Shown here piece after piece: positions 33,115 to 41,213 of a stretch of DNA of 64,000 bases (the first letter of the stretch is position 1; the number at the start of each line of letters is the position of its first letter). Under the pieces are notes generated by a model. The model saw nothing but the letters and a program-made list of their open reading frames with translations. It had not been told where the DNA came from and did no database searches. The position numbers and the translations under genes were made by a program. Source of the DNA: Saccharothrix luteola (lineage in GTDB: Bacteria > Actinomycetota > Actinomycetes > Mycobacteriales > Pseudonocardiaceae); contig NZ_JAJHUO010000003.1 in NCBI RefSeq assembly GCF_020859565.1, positions 294,945-358,944 on the forward strand, in the 5' to 3' direction.

Positions 33115-33882
33115 GTGACGGGACTGCTCGAAGGCAAGCGGCTGCTGATCACCGGCGTGATCACGGACGCGTCGATCGCCTTCCACGTGGCCAAGGTCGC
33201 CCAGGAGCAGGGCGCCCAGGTCGTGCTCACCGGCTTCGGCCGGATGAGCCTCGTGGAGCGGATCGCCAAGCGCCTGCCGCAGGCCGCGCCGGTGGTCGAG
33301 CTCGACGTGCAGAACCAGGAGCACCTGGACACCTTGGCCGACCGGCTGCGCGAGCACGTGGACGGCCTGGACGGCGTGGTGCACGCGATCGGCTACGCCC
33401 CGCCGTCGTGCCTCGGCGCGCCGTTCATGGACGCGCCGTGGGAGGACGTGGCCACGGCCATGCACGTCTCGGCGTACTCGTACAAGTCCCTCGTGACCGC
33501 CACCCTGCCGTTGATGGGCAGCGGCGCGTCGGTGGTGGGCCTCGACTTCGACGCCCGCCAGGTCTGGCCCGCCTACAACTGGATGGGCCCGACGAAGGCG
33601 GCGTTCGAGTCGATCAACCGCTACCTGGCCCGTGAGCTCGGCCCGAAGGGCATCCGGATCAACCTGGTCTCGGCCGGCCCCGTGCGCACGATGGCCGCCA
33701 AGTCGATCCCCGGCTTCCCGGCGCTGGAGGCCATGTGGGGCGAGAAGGCCCCGCTGGGCTGGAACGTGGACGACCCGGAGCCGGTCGCCAAGTCCGTGTG
33801 CGGGCTGCTGTCGGACTGGTTCCCCGCCACCACCGGCTCCATGGTCTTCGTCGACGGCGGCGTCCACTTCCTGGGCCTGTAG
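33115..33882 (+). CDS. fabI: NADH-dependent enoyl-ACP reductase FabI (InhA-like)
   Basis: A 255-residue enoyl reductase completing the fatty-acid elongation cycle. It shows the FabI form of the cofactor site (LLITGVITDASIAFHVAK), HAIGYAPPS, and the catalytic Tyr and Lys in AYNWMGPTKAA, with NLVSAGPVRTMAAKSI after them. The sequence is InhA-like rather than enteric FabI-like. GTG start with TCGGAGGA upstream, 59 bases after fabG and surely in the same operon. InhA orthologues are the isoniazid target in mycobacteria. Confidence 0.94.
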   Translation: MTGLLEGKRLLITGVITDASIAFHVAKVAQEQGAQVVLTGFGRMSLVERIAKRLPQAAPVVELDVQNQEHLDTLADRLREHVDGLDGVVHAIGYAPPSCLGAPFMDAPWEDVATAMHVSAYSYKSLVTATLPLMGSGASVVGLDFDARQVWPAYNWMGPTKAAFESINRYLARELGPKGIRINLVSAGPVRTMAAKSIPGFPALEAMWGEKAPLGWNVDDPEPVAKSVCGLLSDWFPATTGSMVFVDGGVHFLGL

Positions 33883-33900
33883 GAACTGTCACTCGGTAGC

Positions 33901-33977
33901 CGACTCGCGCCGATTTGACACGGCTTCGACCAGCCTGGGGTGCCCGTAAGGGCCCCATGTCAAATCGACGCGAGTCG
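33901..33977. repeat. Long inverted repeat between fabI and hemH
   Basis: Arms at 33901-33920 and 33958-33977 match at 19 of 20 bases (CGACTCGCG then GATTTGACA) around a 37-base loop. It starts 18 bases after the fabI stop. It may terminate or attenuate fabG-fabI transcription before hemH, or be another mobile palindrome. Confidence 0.7.
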
Positions 33978-34055
33978 ACGTGCGCTCAACTCACCCCGCC
34001 CTCACCCACCCGACCCGGTTGTGCGCCCCACGAGCCACGGCGCGAGGATGTCCGG

Positions 34056-35084
34056 GTGAGTTACGACGCGCTGCTCTGGCTGTCCTTCGGCGGACCGGAA
34101 GGACCCGACGACGTCCGCCCCTTCCTCGAGAACGTGACCCGGGGCCGGGGCGTGCCGCCCGAGCGGTTGGACGAGGTCGAGCAGCACTACCAGCACTTCG
34201 GCGGCGTGTCGCCGATCAACGCGCTCAACCGCGCCGCGATCGAGGCCGTGCGCGGCCTGGTCGACCTGCCGATCTACTTCGGCAACCGCAACTGGCACCC
34301 GATGGTCGAGGACACGCTGGCCGAGATGAAGGCCGCCGGCGTCCGGCGCGCCCTCGTCTTCCCGACCAGCGCCTACGGCGGCTACTCGGCGTGCCGGCAG
34401 TACGACGAGGACGTCCTGCGCGCGCGTGCGGCGGTCGAGGACGCGCCCGAGCTGGTCAAGCTGCGCCAGTTCTTCGACCACCCGCTGTTCGTGGCGTCGT
34501 TCGCGGACGCCGTGCGCGCCGCCGCGGCGCAACTGCCCGACGAGGACTACCGGGTGGTGTTCACCGCGCACTCGGTGCCGGTGTCGGCCGACAAGGCCGC
34601 CGGACCGCCCGAGGACGGCGGCCACCTCTACTCCCGGCAGGTCGCCGAGGCGTCCCGGCTGGTCGCGGAGGCCGTGGGCGCGGCCGACCACGACGTGGTG
34701 TGGCAGTCCCGGTCCGGCCCGCCGCAGGTCCCGTGGCTGGAACCGGACATCGTCGACCACCTCGACGCCCTCTACGACAAGGGTGTGCGCAACGTGGTCG
34801 TGTGCCCGATCGGGTTCGTCAGCGATCACCTGGAAGTGGTGTGGGACCTCGACACCGAGGCCCGTGAGCGGGCGCAGGAGCTGGGCATGGGCTTCGCCCG
34901 CGCGGCCACGCCCAACGACGACCCCCGGTTCGCCGAACTGGTGGCGGAACTCGTCGCCGAGCACGTGGCGGACGCCCCGGCCCGCAAGCTGTCGGACTTC
35001 CCGGCGCTGGGCTGCACGGTCGACGGCGCGTTCTGCGCCACGCGGTGCTGCGAGCCCGTGAAGCGGCCGGGTGCGGGCCGGTGA
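34056..35084 (+). CDS. hemH: Ferrochelatase (coproporphyrin III type)
   Basis: A 342-residue chelatase that inserts iron into the porphyrin. The start is the GTG giving [27 protein letters not shown] lies upstream. Conserved parts are [34 protein letters not shown] (the metal-site histidine) and [19 protein letters not shown]. The C-terminal [13 protein letters not shown] plus the Cys in YSACRQY supply the four [2Fe-2S] ligands typical of actinobacterial enzymes. In Actinobacteria this enzyme acts in the coproporphyrin-dependent haem route. It overlaps the next gene by 4 bases. Confidence 0.94.
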   Translation: MSYDALLWLSFGGPEGPDDVRPFLENVTRGRGVPPERLDEVEQHYQHFGGVSPINALNRAAIEAVRGLVDLPIYFGNRNWHPMVEDTLAEMKAAGVRRALVFPTSAYGGYSACRQYDEDVLRARAAVEDAPELVKLRQFFDHPLFVASFADAVRAAAAQLPDEDYRVVFTAHSVPVSADKAAGPPEDGGHLYSRQVAEASRLVAEAVGAADHDVVWQSRSGPPQVPWLEPDIVDHLDALYDKGVRNVVVCPIGFVSDHLEVVWDLDTEARERAQELGMGFARAATPNDDPRFAELVAELVAEHVADAPARKLSDFPALGCTVDGAFCATRCCEPVKRPGAGR

Positions 35085-35554
35085 GCGTGGACTTCAGCTG
35101 GTCGCCGAGGCCGGCCGACTGGCGTGACGCGCTGCGCACCTCCGTGCCGCTTTACCGGTGGGCGCCGTGGTTCGCCGCGGTGCTCGGCGTGCTCGGCGCC
35201 GTCGTGCTGGCGATGGGCATGACGTGGGCGGGGGTGTTCGGGCTCGTGCTCGCTGTGATCATCATCGCACTCGTCCCGGTGGGCACCGCGGTGAACTTCC
35301 ACAACCACCCCCTGGCGGCCAAGGCGGTGACCGGCACGGCGGACGCGCACTCGGTGCGGATGTCCGTCGGCGAGGCCGCGCGCAGCGAGCTGAGCTGGGC
35401 CGAACTGCCCGGCTGGGTGGAGACGGGGCGCGGTTTCGTGCTGCGGACCGGCACGACCGCCGTGTACGCCGTGCCGCACCGCGCGTTCGCCGACGCCGAG
35501 GCGGTCGAGAAGTTCCGCTCCCTGCTGGTGGAACACGTCGGCCCGGCGGCCTGA
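35081..35554 (+). CDS. Membrane protein with YcxB-like C-terminal domain
   Basis: A 157-residue protein starting at the GTG that overlaps the hemH stop (GTGA). Two adjacent hydrophobic segments (about residues 25-42 and 48-66; [33 protein letters not shown]) form a hairpin anchor. The soluble part ends with the YcxB-like pattern [22 protein letters not shown] and a VYAVPHRAF...FRSLL helix. Function unknown; coupling to hemH may be only positional. Confidence 0.75.
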   Translation: MSVDFSWSPRPADWRDALRTSVPLYRWAPWFAAVLGVLGAVVLAMGMTWAGVFGLVLAVIIIALVPVGTAVNFHNHPLAAKAVTGTADAHSVRMSVGEAARSELSWAELPGWVETGRGFVLRTGTTAVYAVPHRAFADAEAVEKFRSLLVEHVGPAA

Positions 35555-35587
35555 GCTGTCGCCGGCGCCCGCGTACCCTCGGTAGGC

Positions 35588-36385
35588 GTGTCTTGTGCGA
35601 GTGCGACGCTGGTCGTCTGGACGTCAGCCTGGCTGCATGGTGCGGCCGCGGCCGACGACGTCCTCGACGCCTTGGGGTTCTGGGCCGGTCTGCACGAAGT
35701 GGTGGCCGATGACGACGGCACCGCGACGGCGCTCGACCTGCCCGGCCCCGACGAGGCCCCGGTAGGCCCCGCGCTGCTGCTGGCGTCGTTGCGCCGCGCG
35801 TCCGCGACCACGGCCCGGCTGGTCATCCCCGTGCCCGGTGACGTGCGCGGGCTCGGTGCCAACGGCCCGCTCGGCAAGTCGGCGCTGCGCGCGGGCGAGG
35901 CCGCCGTGCTGCCCGAGGTCGGCGTGGGGCTGGTGCCGAAGCTGGTGGCCGACGGGGTCGTGCGGTGGACGGTGTTCGACCTGCCCGGCGCGCCGGGCGG
36001 CGAGCACGTGCCGATCGGCGAGGCCGAGCACGGCCTGGCGTCGGCGATGCGCGAGGCGGCCACCGCGCTGGTGACGTTGGACGTGGCGCGGCACCGGCCG
36101 AACGTGCGTGCCGAGATCGCCGCGCTGTCCGCGGAGCACACGGCGCTGGAGTGGCCCGCCGGGATGCCGCCCCGTGCCCTGCGCGTGCTCCAGCGCGCCT
36201 CCGAGGTCGCCGCGATCCTCACCGTGGCGGCGTCCGACGCGCCGGGCGGAGCCGTGTCGGCGACCGCGACGAGGGCGCGGGACGAGGCGCTGCGGCCGTT
36301 GTCCGAAGCCGTGCGGCGGGCTCGGCTCGCGGCCGTGGACGAAGCCGTCCGGGTCCTTTCGGATCAGGGGGCCGGCCGCCATTAG
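35588..36385 (+). CDS. Conserved actinobacterial protein of unknown function
   Basis: A 265-residue soluble Ala-rich protein from a GTG at 35588. The first part opens with ATLVVWTSAWLHGAAAADDVLDAL and continues with alternating strands and helices (ARLVIPVPGDVRGLG, GVGLVPKLVADGVVRWTVFD). The end is a long helical section (ALRVLQRASEVAAILTVAAS, then RRARLAAVDEAV). No catalytic motif is apparent. Its place just after hemH recalls the unknown gene next to hemZ in mycobacteria, and orthology is plausible but unproven. A GC hairpin overlaps its stop codon. Confidence 0.7.
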   Translation: MSCASATLVVWTSAWLHGAAAADDVLDALGFWAGLHEVVADDDGTATALDLPGPDEAPVGPALLLASLRRASATTARLVIPVPGDVRGLGANGPLGKSALRAGEAAVLPEVGVGLVPKLVADGVVRWTVFDLPGAPGGEHVPIGEAEHGLASAMREAATALVTLDVARHRPNVRAEIAALSAEHTALEWPAGMPPRALRVLQRASEVAAILTVAASDAPGGAVSATATRARDEALRPLSEAVRRARLAAVDEAVRVLSDQGAGRH

Positions 36386-36394
36386 GCGGCGGCC
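36374..36394 (+). terminator. Possible hairpin terminator
   Basis: GGCCGCC at 36374-36380 pairs with GGCGGCC at 36388-36394. The stem spans the TAG stop of the preceding gene. It is short and lacks a T-run, so the call is tentative. Confidence 0.4.
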
Positions 36395-36397
36395 GTC

Positions 36398-36476
36398 GTC
36401 GAATATTCGACAGCTATTCGGTGACCTTCGAAATAGCCGATTGTCCGGTGACAAGAGGTCGAGTCGAATATTCGAC
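36398..36476. repeat. Two copies of a 14-bp perfect palindrome
   Basis: GTCGAATATTCGAC occurs at 36398-36411 and again at 36463-36476, 65 bases apart, in the AT-richer gap before the second GH6 gene. The sequence between also holds CGGTGAC twice. This could be paired operators of an unknown regulator or a small repeat element. Confidence 0.6.
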
Positions 36477-36709
36477 GGCGAACGTACTCCCGAACCGCTG
36501 CGGCCCTGGGCCGAACAGGTGATCCGGGTAGCGGCCATTCGCGCTCCGAATCGATTCCGGCAGAACGCGCGCCACGAATCCTGACGGCTGCCGACGTGTC
36601 ATAAGGCCAGCTCAGCGGGCCTGGCGCAGGGTAGGCGCCCGGGTATAGCCACGGATTATGTCCAGGTCAACCCCTCGTCAACACGAGGTGTCGTGCGTTA
36701 CGGTACGTC

Positions 36710-36723
36710 TGGGAGCGCTCCCA
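36710..36723. promoter_or_regulatory. CebR-type operator 1 upstream of the second GH6
   Basis: Perfect TGGGAGCGCTCCCA, 90 bases before the GH6 ATG. It forms a pair with the box at 36770; the centre-to-centre distance is 60 bases, close to six helical turns, so cooperative binding on one DNA face is possible. Confidence 0.88.
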
Positions 36724-36769
36724 GGCAGCTGTTTCGGTCTCGCGTCGAATCCCGATTCGGCGAAATCGC

Positions 36770-36783
36770 TGGGAGCGCTCCCA
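36770..36783. promoter_or_regulatory. CebR-type operator 2 upstream of the second GH6
   Basis: Perfect TGGGAGCGCTCCCA, 30 bases before the GH6 ATG and just ahead of its AAGGAGG ribosome site. It ties this isolated gene to the cluster at 12.9-23.3 kb. Confidence 0.88.
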
Positions 36784-36813
36784 GATGGCGGGTTGCTCGC
36801 AAGGAGGCGATGC

Positions 36814-38640
36814 ATGAGTCTGCGCACGTTCGTACGTTCCCGGAAAATGACCGGGGCATTGGCGGTGACCTCGGTGGCGGCCCTGTCCGTGGCCGGGGTG
36901 GTGGCGTCGACCGCCACCGCCAACGCCGCACCCGGTTGCCGGGTTTCGTATCAAATCAGTAGCCAGTGGCAAGGCGGATTCGGCGCCAACGTCACGGTCA
37001 CCAACCTGGGTGACGCCATTTCCGGCGGGTGGACGCTGGAGTGGGACTTCGCCGCCGGCCAGCGGGTCCAGCAGGGGTGGAACGGCACGTTCTCCCAGTC
37101 CGGGGCACGCGTGACGGTCCGCAACCCCTCTTGGGCCGGCAACCTCGGCACCGGCGCGTCGGTGACGCCCGGCTTCAACGGCTCGTGGACCGGGTCCAAC
37201 CCGGCGCCCACGCAGTTCCGGTTGAACGGCACGGTGTGCACGGGGTCGATCGACACGACGACCACGACCACGACCACCAGCACGACCACCAGCACCACCA
37301 CGAGCACGACGACCACGACGACGACCACGGGCAACAACCCGGGTGGTCCGAGGGTCGACAACCCGTACGTGGGTGCCGGGGTGTACGTCAACCCGCAGTG
37401 GTCGGCTCGCGCCGCCGCCGAGCCGGGTGGCTCGCGGATCGCGAACCAGCCGACCGGTGTGTGGCTGGACCGGATCAGCGCGATCGCGGGCAACGGCTCG
37501 CCGACCACCGGCTTCATGGGTCTGGCGGACCACCTGAACGAGGCCGAGAAGCAGCGCGCCGCGCGTGCGGACGGCCAGTTGGTGTTCCAGTTCGTCGTCT
37601 ACAACCTGCCCGGCCGCGACTGCGCCGCGCTGGCCTCGAACGGTGAGCTGAAGGCCGACGAGATCGGTCGCTACAAGACCGAGTACATCGACCCGATCGT
37701 GAGCATCGTGTCGCGGCCGGAGTACGCGAAGCTGCGCATCGTCCCGGTCATCGAGATCGACTCGCTGCCGAACCTGGTCACCAACGTTTCGCCGCGCCCC
37801 ACGGCCGTGGCGAACTGCGACACGATGAAGGCGAACGGCAACTACGTCGAGGGCGTGTCCTACGCCGTCGGCAAGCTCGGCGCCATCTCGAACGTCTACA
37901 ACTACATCGACTCCGGCCACCACGGCTGGATCGGGTGGGGCGACACGGTGCCGGAGTACGACAACTTCTACGCCGCCGCCAAGCAGTTCGCGGCCATCCT
38001 GGGCAAGAACGGCGCCACGAAGGACAAGATCCACGGCTTCGTCACCAACACGGCGAACTACTCCGCGCTGGAGGAGCCGTACTGGACGGTCGACGACCTG
38101 GTCGGCGGTCGCCCGGTGAAGGAGAACGCCAAGTGGGTGGACTGGAACGACTTCAACGGTGAGCTGGGCTTCGCCACGGCGATGCGCGCCGAGCTGGTCA
38201 AGCAGGGCTTCGACAGCAGCATCGGCATGCTGATCGACACCTCGCGCAACGGCTGGGGCGGCCCCAACCGACCCACCGCGAAGTCGACCGCGACCACCGC
38301 GGACGCCTACGTGAACGAGTCGCGCATCGACCGTCGCGCCCAGAAGGGCAACTGGTGCAACCAGGCCGGTGCCGGTCTCGGTGAGCGGCCGAAGGCCGCG
38401 CCGAAGCCGAACATCGACGCCTACGTCTGGATCAAGCCGCCGGGTGAGTCCGACGGTGCGAGCAAGGAGATCCCGAACACCGAGGGCAAGGGCTTCGACC
38501 GGATGTGCGACCCGACTTACGGTGGCAACATCCGCAACGGCAACAACCCCTCGGGCGCCCTTGCCGACGCGCCGCTCTCGGGCCACTGGTTCTCGGCCCA
38601 GTTCCAGGAGCTCATGCGCAACGCCTACCCGGCGCTGTGA
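36814..38640 (+). CDS. Secreted GH6 exo-cellobiohydrolase-like enzyme with N-terminal CBM2
   Basis: A 608-residue exported cellulase. The signal peptide ends near ATANA-A (residue 39). CBM2 covers about 40-142 (SSQWQGGFG, WNGTFSQSG, FNGSWTG), a Thr/Ser linker about 146-172, and GH6 about 180-608. The catalytic region has VVYNLPGRDCAAL and the acid Asp316 in PVIEIDSLPN, then YIDSGHHGWIGW, IDTSRNGWGGP and WIKPPGESDG. The domain is much longer than in the other GH6 of this window, as expected of tunnel-forming Cel6B-type cellobiohydrolases acting from the non-reducing end. With GH48 (reducing end) and GH9 it completes a synergistic set. ATG with AAGGAGG. Confidence 0.93.
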   Translation: MSLRTFVRSRKMTGALAVTSVAALSVAGVVASTATANAAPGCRVSYQISSQWQGGFGANVTVTNLGDAISGGWTLEWDFAAGQRVQQGWNGTFSQSGARVTVRNPSWAGNLGTGASVTPGFNGSWTGSNPAPTQFRLNGTVCTGSIDTTTTTTTTSTTTSTTTSTTTTTTTTGNNPGGPRVDNPYVGAGVYVNPQWSARAAAEPGGSRIANQPTGVWLDRISAIAGNGSPTTGFMGLADHLNEAEKQRAARADGQLVFQFVVYNLPGRDCAALASNGELKADEIGRYKTEYIDPIVSIVSRPEYAKLRIVPVIEIDSLPNLVTNVSPRPTAVANCDTMKANGNYVEGVSYAVGKLGAISNVYNYIDSGHHGWIGWGDTVPEYDNFYAAAKQFAAILGKNGATKDKIHGFVTNTANYSALEEPYWTVDDLVGGRPVKENAKWVDWNDFNGELGFATAMRAELVKQGFDSSIGMLIDTSRNGWGGPNRPTAKSTATTADAYVNESRIDRRAQKGNWCNQAGAGLGERPKAAPKPNIDAYVWIKPPGESDGASKEIPNTEGKGFDRMCDPTYGGNIRNGNNPSGALADAPLSGHWFSAQFQELMRNAYPAL

Positions 38641-38683
38641 CCATCGGCTGACCGGCACCACAACTGAATAGCTCTGCACTCTC

Positions 38684-38714
38684 GTAGGCGGCGCCCATTC
38701 CGGGCGTCGCCTAC
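38684..38714 (+). terminator. Hairpin terminator after the second GH6
   Basis: Arms GTAGGCGGCGCCC and GGGCGTCGCCTAC (one mismatch) around a 5-base loop, followed by an A/T-rich stretch (CATTTATTCATTT). It starts 43 bases after the GH6 stop. Confidence 0.85.
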
Positions 38715-38730
38715 GGGCATTTATTCATTT

Positions 38731-39609
38731 GTGCGCGCCTTTACCGTGGCACGGGTGGACGTCGACGAGATCACCGAGCGGTTGACCCGGCGGTTCGGGC
38801 CTCCGGTGGCCGCGTGGTGCGCGCGCGTGCCGGAGCAGGCGGCCGAGGTCGCCGCGCGGTGGGGCCTCTCCCTGGGCGACGTGATGCCGCCGGGTGCTTC
38901 GTCGGTGGTGGTGGCGTGCGCGCGTGGGGACGAGCCGCTGGCCCTGAAGCTGAGCCCGGACCCCGTTTTCCTGGCCGAGCAGGCGTCGGTGCTGCGGCAC
39001 TTCGCCCCGTCCGGCCGCGTGCCCGCCGTGCTGGCCGAGGCGGACGGCGCGGTGCTGATGGAAGCCGTGCGGCCCGGGACGCCGGCCGACGAACTGCCGA
39101 CCCCGCCGTCGCCGCGGGAGTGGGCCGATCTGGTGGCCGCGCTGCACACCGTGCCGACCGGGGGAGGGCCGTGGCAGTTCCTGCGCGCCCGCTGCGAGGA
39201 GGCCTACACCCGCATCGGCCGCCGCCTGGCCGAACCCGCGGTGGCCGCCCACGTCTCGGAGCAGACGTGGACCCGAGCCCTGGACCGCTGCCGCGCGCTG
39301 CTCGGCACCCAGCCGCAGGTGCTGCTGCACGGCGATCTCCACCTGGGCAACGTCCTGGGCGGCGGCGAGGTCCTGATGGCGATCGACCCGCGCCCGTGCG
39401 TGGGCGACCCGTGCTTCGACGTCGTGGACTACGCCCTGGCCGGCGCGGGCCGCGAGGGCGTGGCCGAGCGCGCGACCGCCGTGGCCGAGGCCGCCTCCCT
39501 CGACCCGGACCGCCTGCACGCCTGGTGCCGCGCCCTCGCGCCGATGATCGCCATCGCCTACCTGGACGACGAGGCGGCCCGCACCGAACTGCTCACCCTG
39601 GCCCGCTGA
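38731..39609 (+). CDS. Aminoglycoside/hydroxyurea-type phosphotransferase
   Basis: A 292-residue kinase-fold protein. The catalytic loop LLHGDLHLGNVL and the metal-binding IDPRPCVGDPCFDVVDYAL are intact, and the N-terminal lobe has the ALKLSPDP lysine. This matches the APH(6)/hydroxyurea phosphotransferase group, which phosphorylates streptomycin-like or small hydroxyl compounds. Whether it gives resistance is unknown. The start is a GTG at 38731 (possibly the GTG at 38755). It begins right after the GH6 terminator and is otherwise unrelated to its neighbours. Confidence 0.85.
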   Translation: MRAFTVARVDVDEITERLTRRFGPPVAAWCARVPEQAAEVAARWGLSLGDVMPPGASSVVVACARGDEPLALKLSPDPVFLAEQASVLRHFAPSGRVPAVLAEADGAVLMEAVRPGTPADELPTPPSPREWADLVAALHTVPTGGGPWQFLRARCEEAYTRIGRRLAEPAVAAHVSEQTWTRALDRCRALLGTQPQVLLHGDLHLGNVLGGGEVLMAIDPRPCVGDPCFDVVDYALAGAGREGVAERATAVAEAASLDPDRLHAWCRALAPMIAIAYLDDEAARTELLTLAR

Positions 39610-39665
39610 ACCCGCTGTCACATCCGCGCCCGTGGCGCGCCGGCCGAGCCGATGCTCGGAGTCGG

Positions 39666-39740
39666 CCGAGCCGACGCTTCGCAGGAGTCCCCGCCCAGGG
39701 AACCCCTGTTCTCATTCTCCCAGAAGGGTCCGACAATTCG
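39666..39740. repeat. Interspersed repeat, copy A (upstream of the MoxR gene)
   Basis: About 75 bases that align with 61086-61163 at roughly four bases in five, including GCTTCGCAGG, CCGCCCAGGG and the end GGTCCGACAATTC. It lies in the gap between the phosphotransferase and MoxR genes, about 90 bases before the MoxR start. Confidence 0.75.
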
Positions 39741-39827
39741 AGGCGCCGAAGGCTCCACCAGGTGTGAAACCCGAGGTGGAGTGGGTCCACGTCGACCGAA
39801 GGCCCATCAGTGCGTAACTTCGGTGGA

Positions 39828-41213
39828 GTGACCTCTGACCTTCCCACCACCGCAGGCACCCTCCGCGCGGCCGGTCACCTGCCGCGCGGGGTCAAGGCCG
39901 AGATCCGGGAGAACCTCCTGGCCGCCCTCCGCGACGGCCGCGACCCGTGGCCCGGCATCGTCGGCTTCGACCGCACCGTCCTGCCGCAGTTGGAGCGCGC
40001 CCTCCTCGCGGGGCACGACGTGGTGCTCCTCGGCGAACGCGGGCAGGGCAAGACGCGGCTCCTGCGCACCATCGTCGGCCTGCTGGACGAGTGGACCCCG
40101 GTGATCGAGGGCGCCGAGCTGAACGAGCACCCGCTCGACCCCATCACCCCCGAGTCGAAGCGCCGCGCGGCAGAACTCGGCGACGACCTGCCCGTCACCT
40201 GGAAGCACCGCGACGAGCGGTTCGCCGAGAAGCTCGCCACGCCGGACACGAGCGTCGGCGACCTGGTCGGCGACGTCGACCCGGTCAAGGTCGCCCAGGG
40301 CCGCAGCCTCGGCGACCCGGAGACCATCCACTACGGCCTGCTGCCCCGCTCCCACCGCGGCGTCATCGCCGTCAACGAGCTGCCCGACCTGGCCGAACGC
40401 ATCCAGGTCGCGCTGCTGAACGTGATGGAGGAACGCGACATCCAGATCCGCGGCTACACGCTGCGGCTCCCGCTGGACGTCCTCCTCGTCGCCACCGCCA
40501 ACCCCGAGGACTACACCAACCGCGGCCGGATCATCACGCCGCTCAAGGACCGCTTCGGCGCGGAGATCCGCACCCACTACCCGCTGGAGATCGAGGCCGA
40601 GGTCGCGCTGGTCCGCCAGGAGGCCCACCTGGTCGCCGAGGTCGGCGACCACCTGCTGGAGGTCATCGCCCGGTTCGTGCGGCACCTGCGCGAGTCGTCC
40701 TCGATCGACCAGCGCTCCGGCGTCTCGGCCAGGTTCGCGGTCGCGGCGGCGGAGACGGTGGCCGCCAGCGCCCTGCGCCGCAGCGCGCTGATCGGCGAGA
40801 ACCCGCCCATCGCCCGCCCGATCGACCTGGAGTCGGTGACGGAGGTGCTGCGCGGCAAGCTGGAGTTCGAGGCCGGCGAGGAGGGCCGCGAGCAGGAGGT
40901 GCTGGTCCACCTGCTGCGCCGGGCGACCGCGGACACGGCGCGGTCCACGTTCGCGGGGATCGACCTGCGGCCGTTGGCCGAGCTGGTCTCCGACGGCCAC
41001 CCCGTGGCCACCGGTGAGCGCGTGCACCCCGGCGACATGCTGGCCGCGCTGCCGGAGCTGCCCGTGCTGCACGACGTGGCGCAGCGGGTCGGCGCGGGCC
41101 CCAAGGACCCGGCGGGACGCATCGCGTCGGCCGTGGAGCTGGCGCTGGAATCGCTCTACCTGACCCGTCAGCTGTCCAAGGACAGCGACGACGACCGGAC
41201 GGTGTACGGATGA
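39828..41213 (+). CDS. MoxR-type AAA+ ATPase
   Basis: A 461-residue AAA+ protein if started at the GTG at 39828 (GGTGGA just upstream); the GTG at 39810 adds six residues. Walker A is LLGERGQGKTRLL (about residues 69-76); Walker B and sensor regions follow (RGVIAVNELPDLAERIQVALLNVMEE, LLVATANPEDYTNRGR). This is the MoxR/Mg-chelatase-I lineage, which works with VWA-domain partners as metal-insertion or protein-remodelling chaperones. The next gene encodes such a partner and overlaps by 4 bases (ATGA), so the two act together. Confidence 0.9.
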   Translation: MTSDLPTTAGTLRAAGHLPRGVKAEIRENLLAALRDGRDPWPGIVGFDRTVLPQLERALLAGHDVVLLGERGQGKTRLLRTIVGLLDEWTPVIEGAELNEHPLDPITPESKRRAAELGDDLPVTWKHRDERFAEKLATPDTSVGDLVGDVDPVKVAQGRSLGDPETIHYGLLPRSHRGVIAVNELPDLAERIQVALLNVMEERDIQIRGYTLRLPLDVLLVATANPEDYTNRGRIITPLKDRFGAEIRTHYPLEIEAEVALVRQEAHLVAEVGDHLLEVIARFVRHLRESSSIDQRSGVSARFAVAAAETVAASALRRSALIGENPPIARPIDLESVTEVLRGKLEFEAGEEGREQEVLVHLLRRATADTARSTFAGIDLRPLAELVSDGHPVATGERVHPGDMLAALPELPVLHDVAQRVGAGPKDPAGRIASAVELALESLYLTRQLSKDSDDDRTVYG

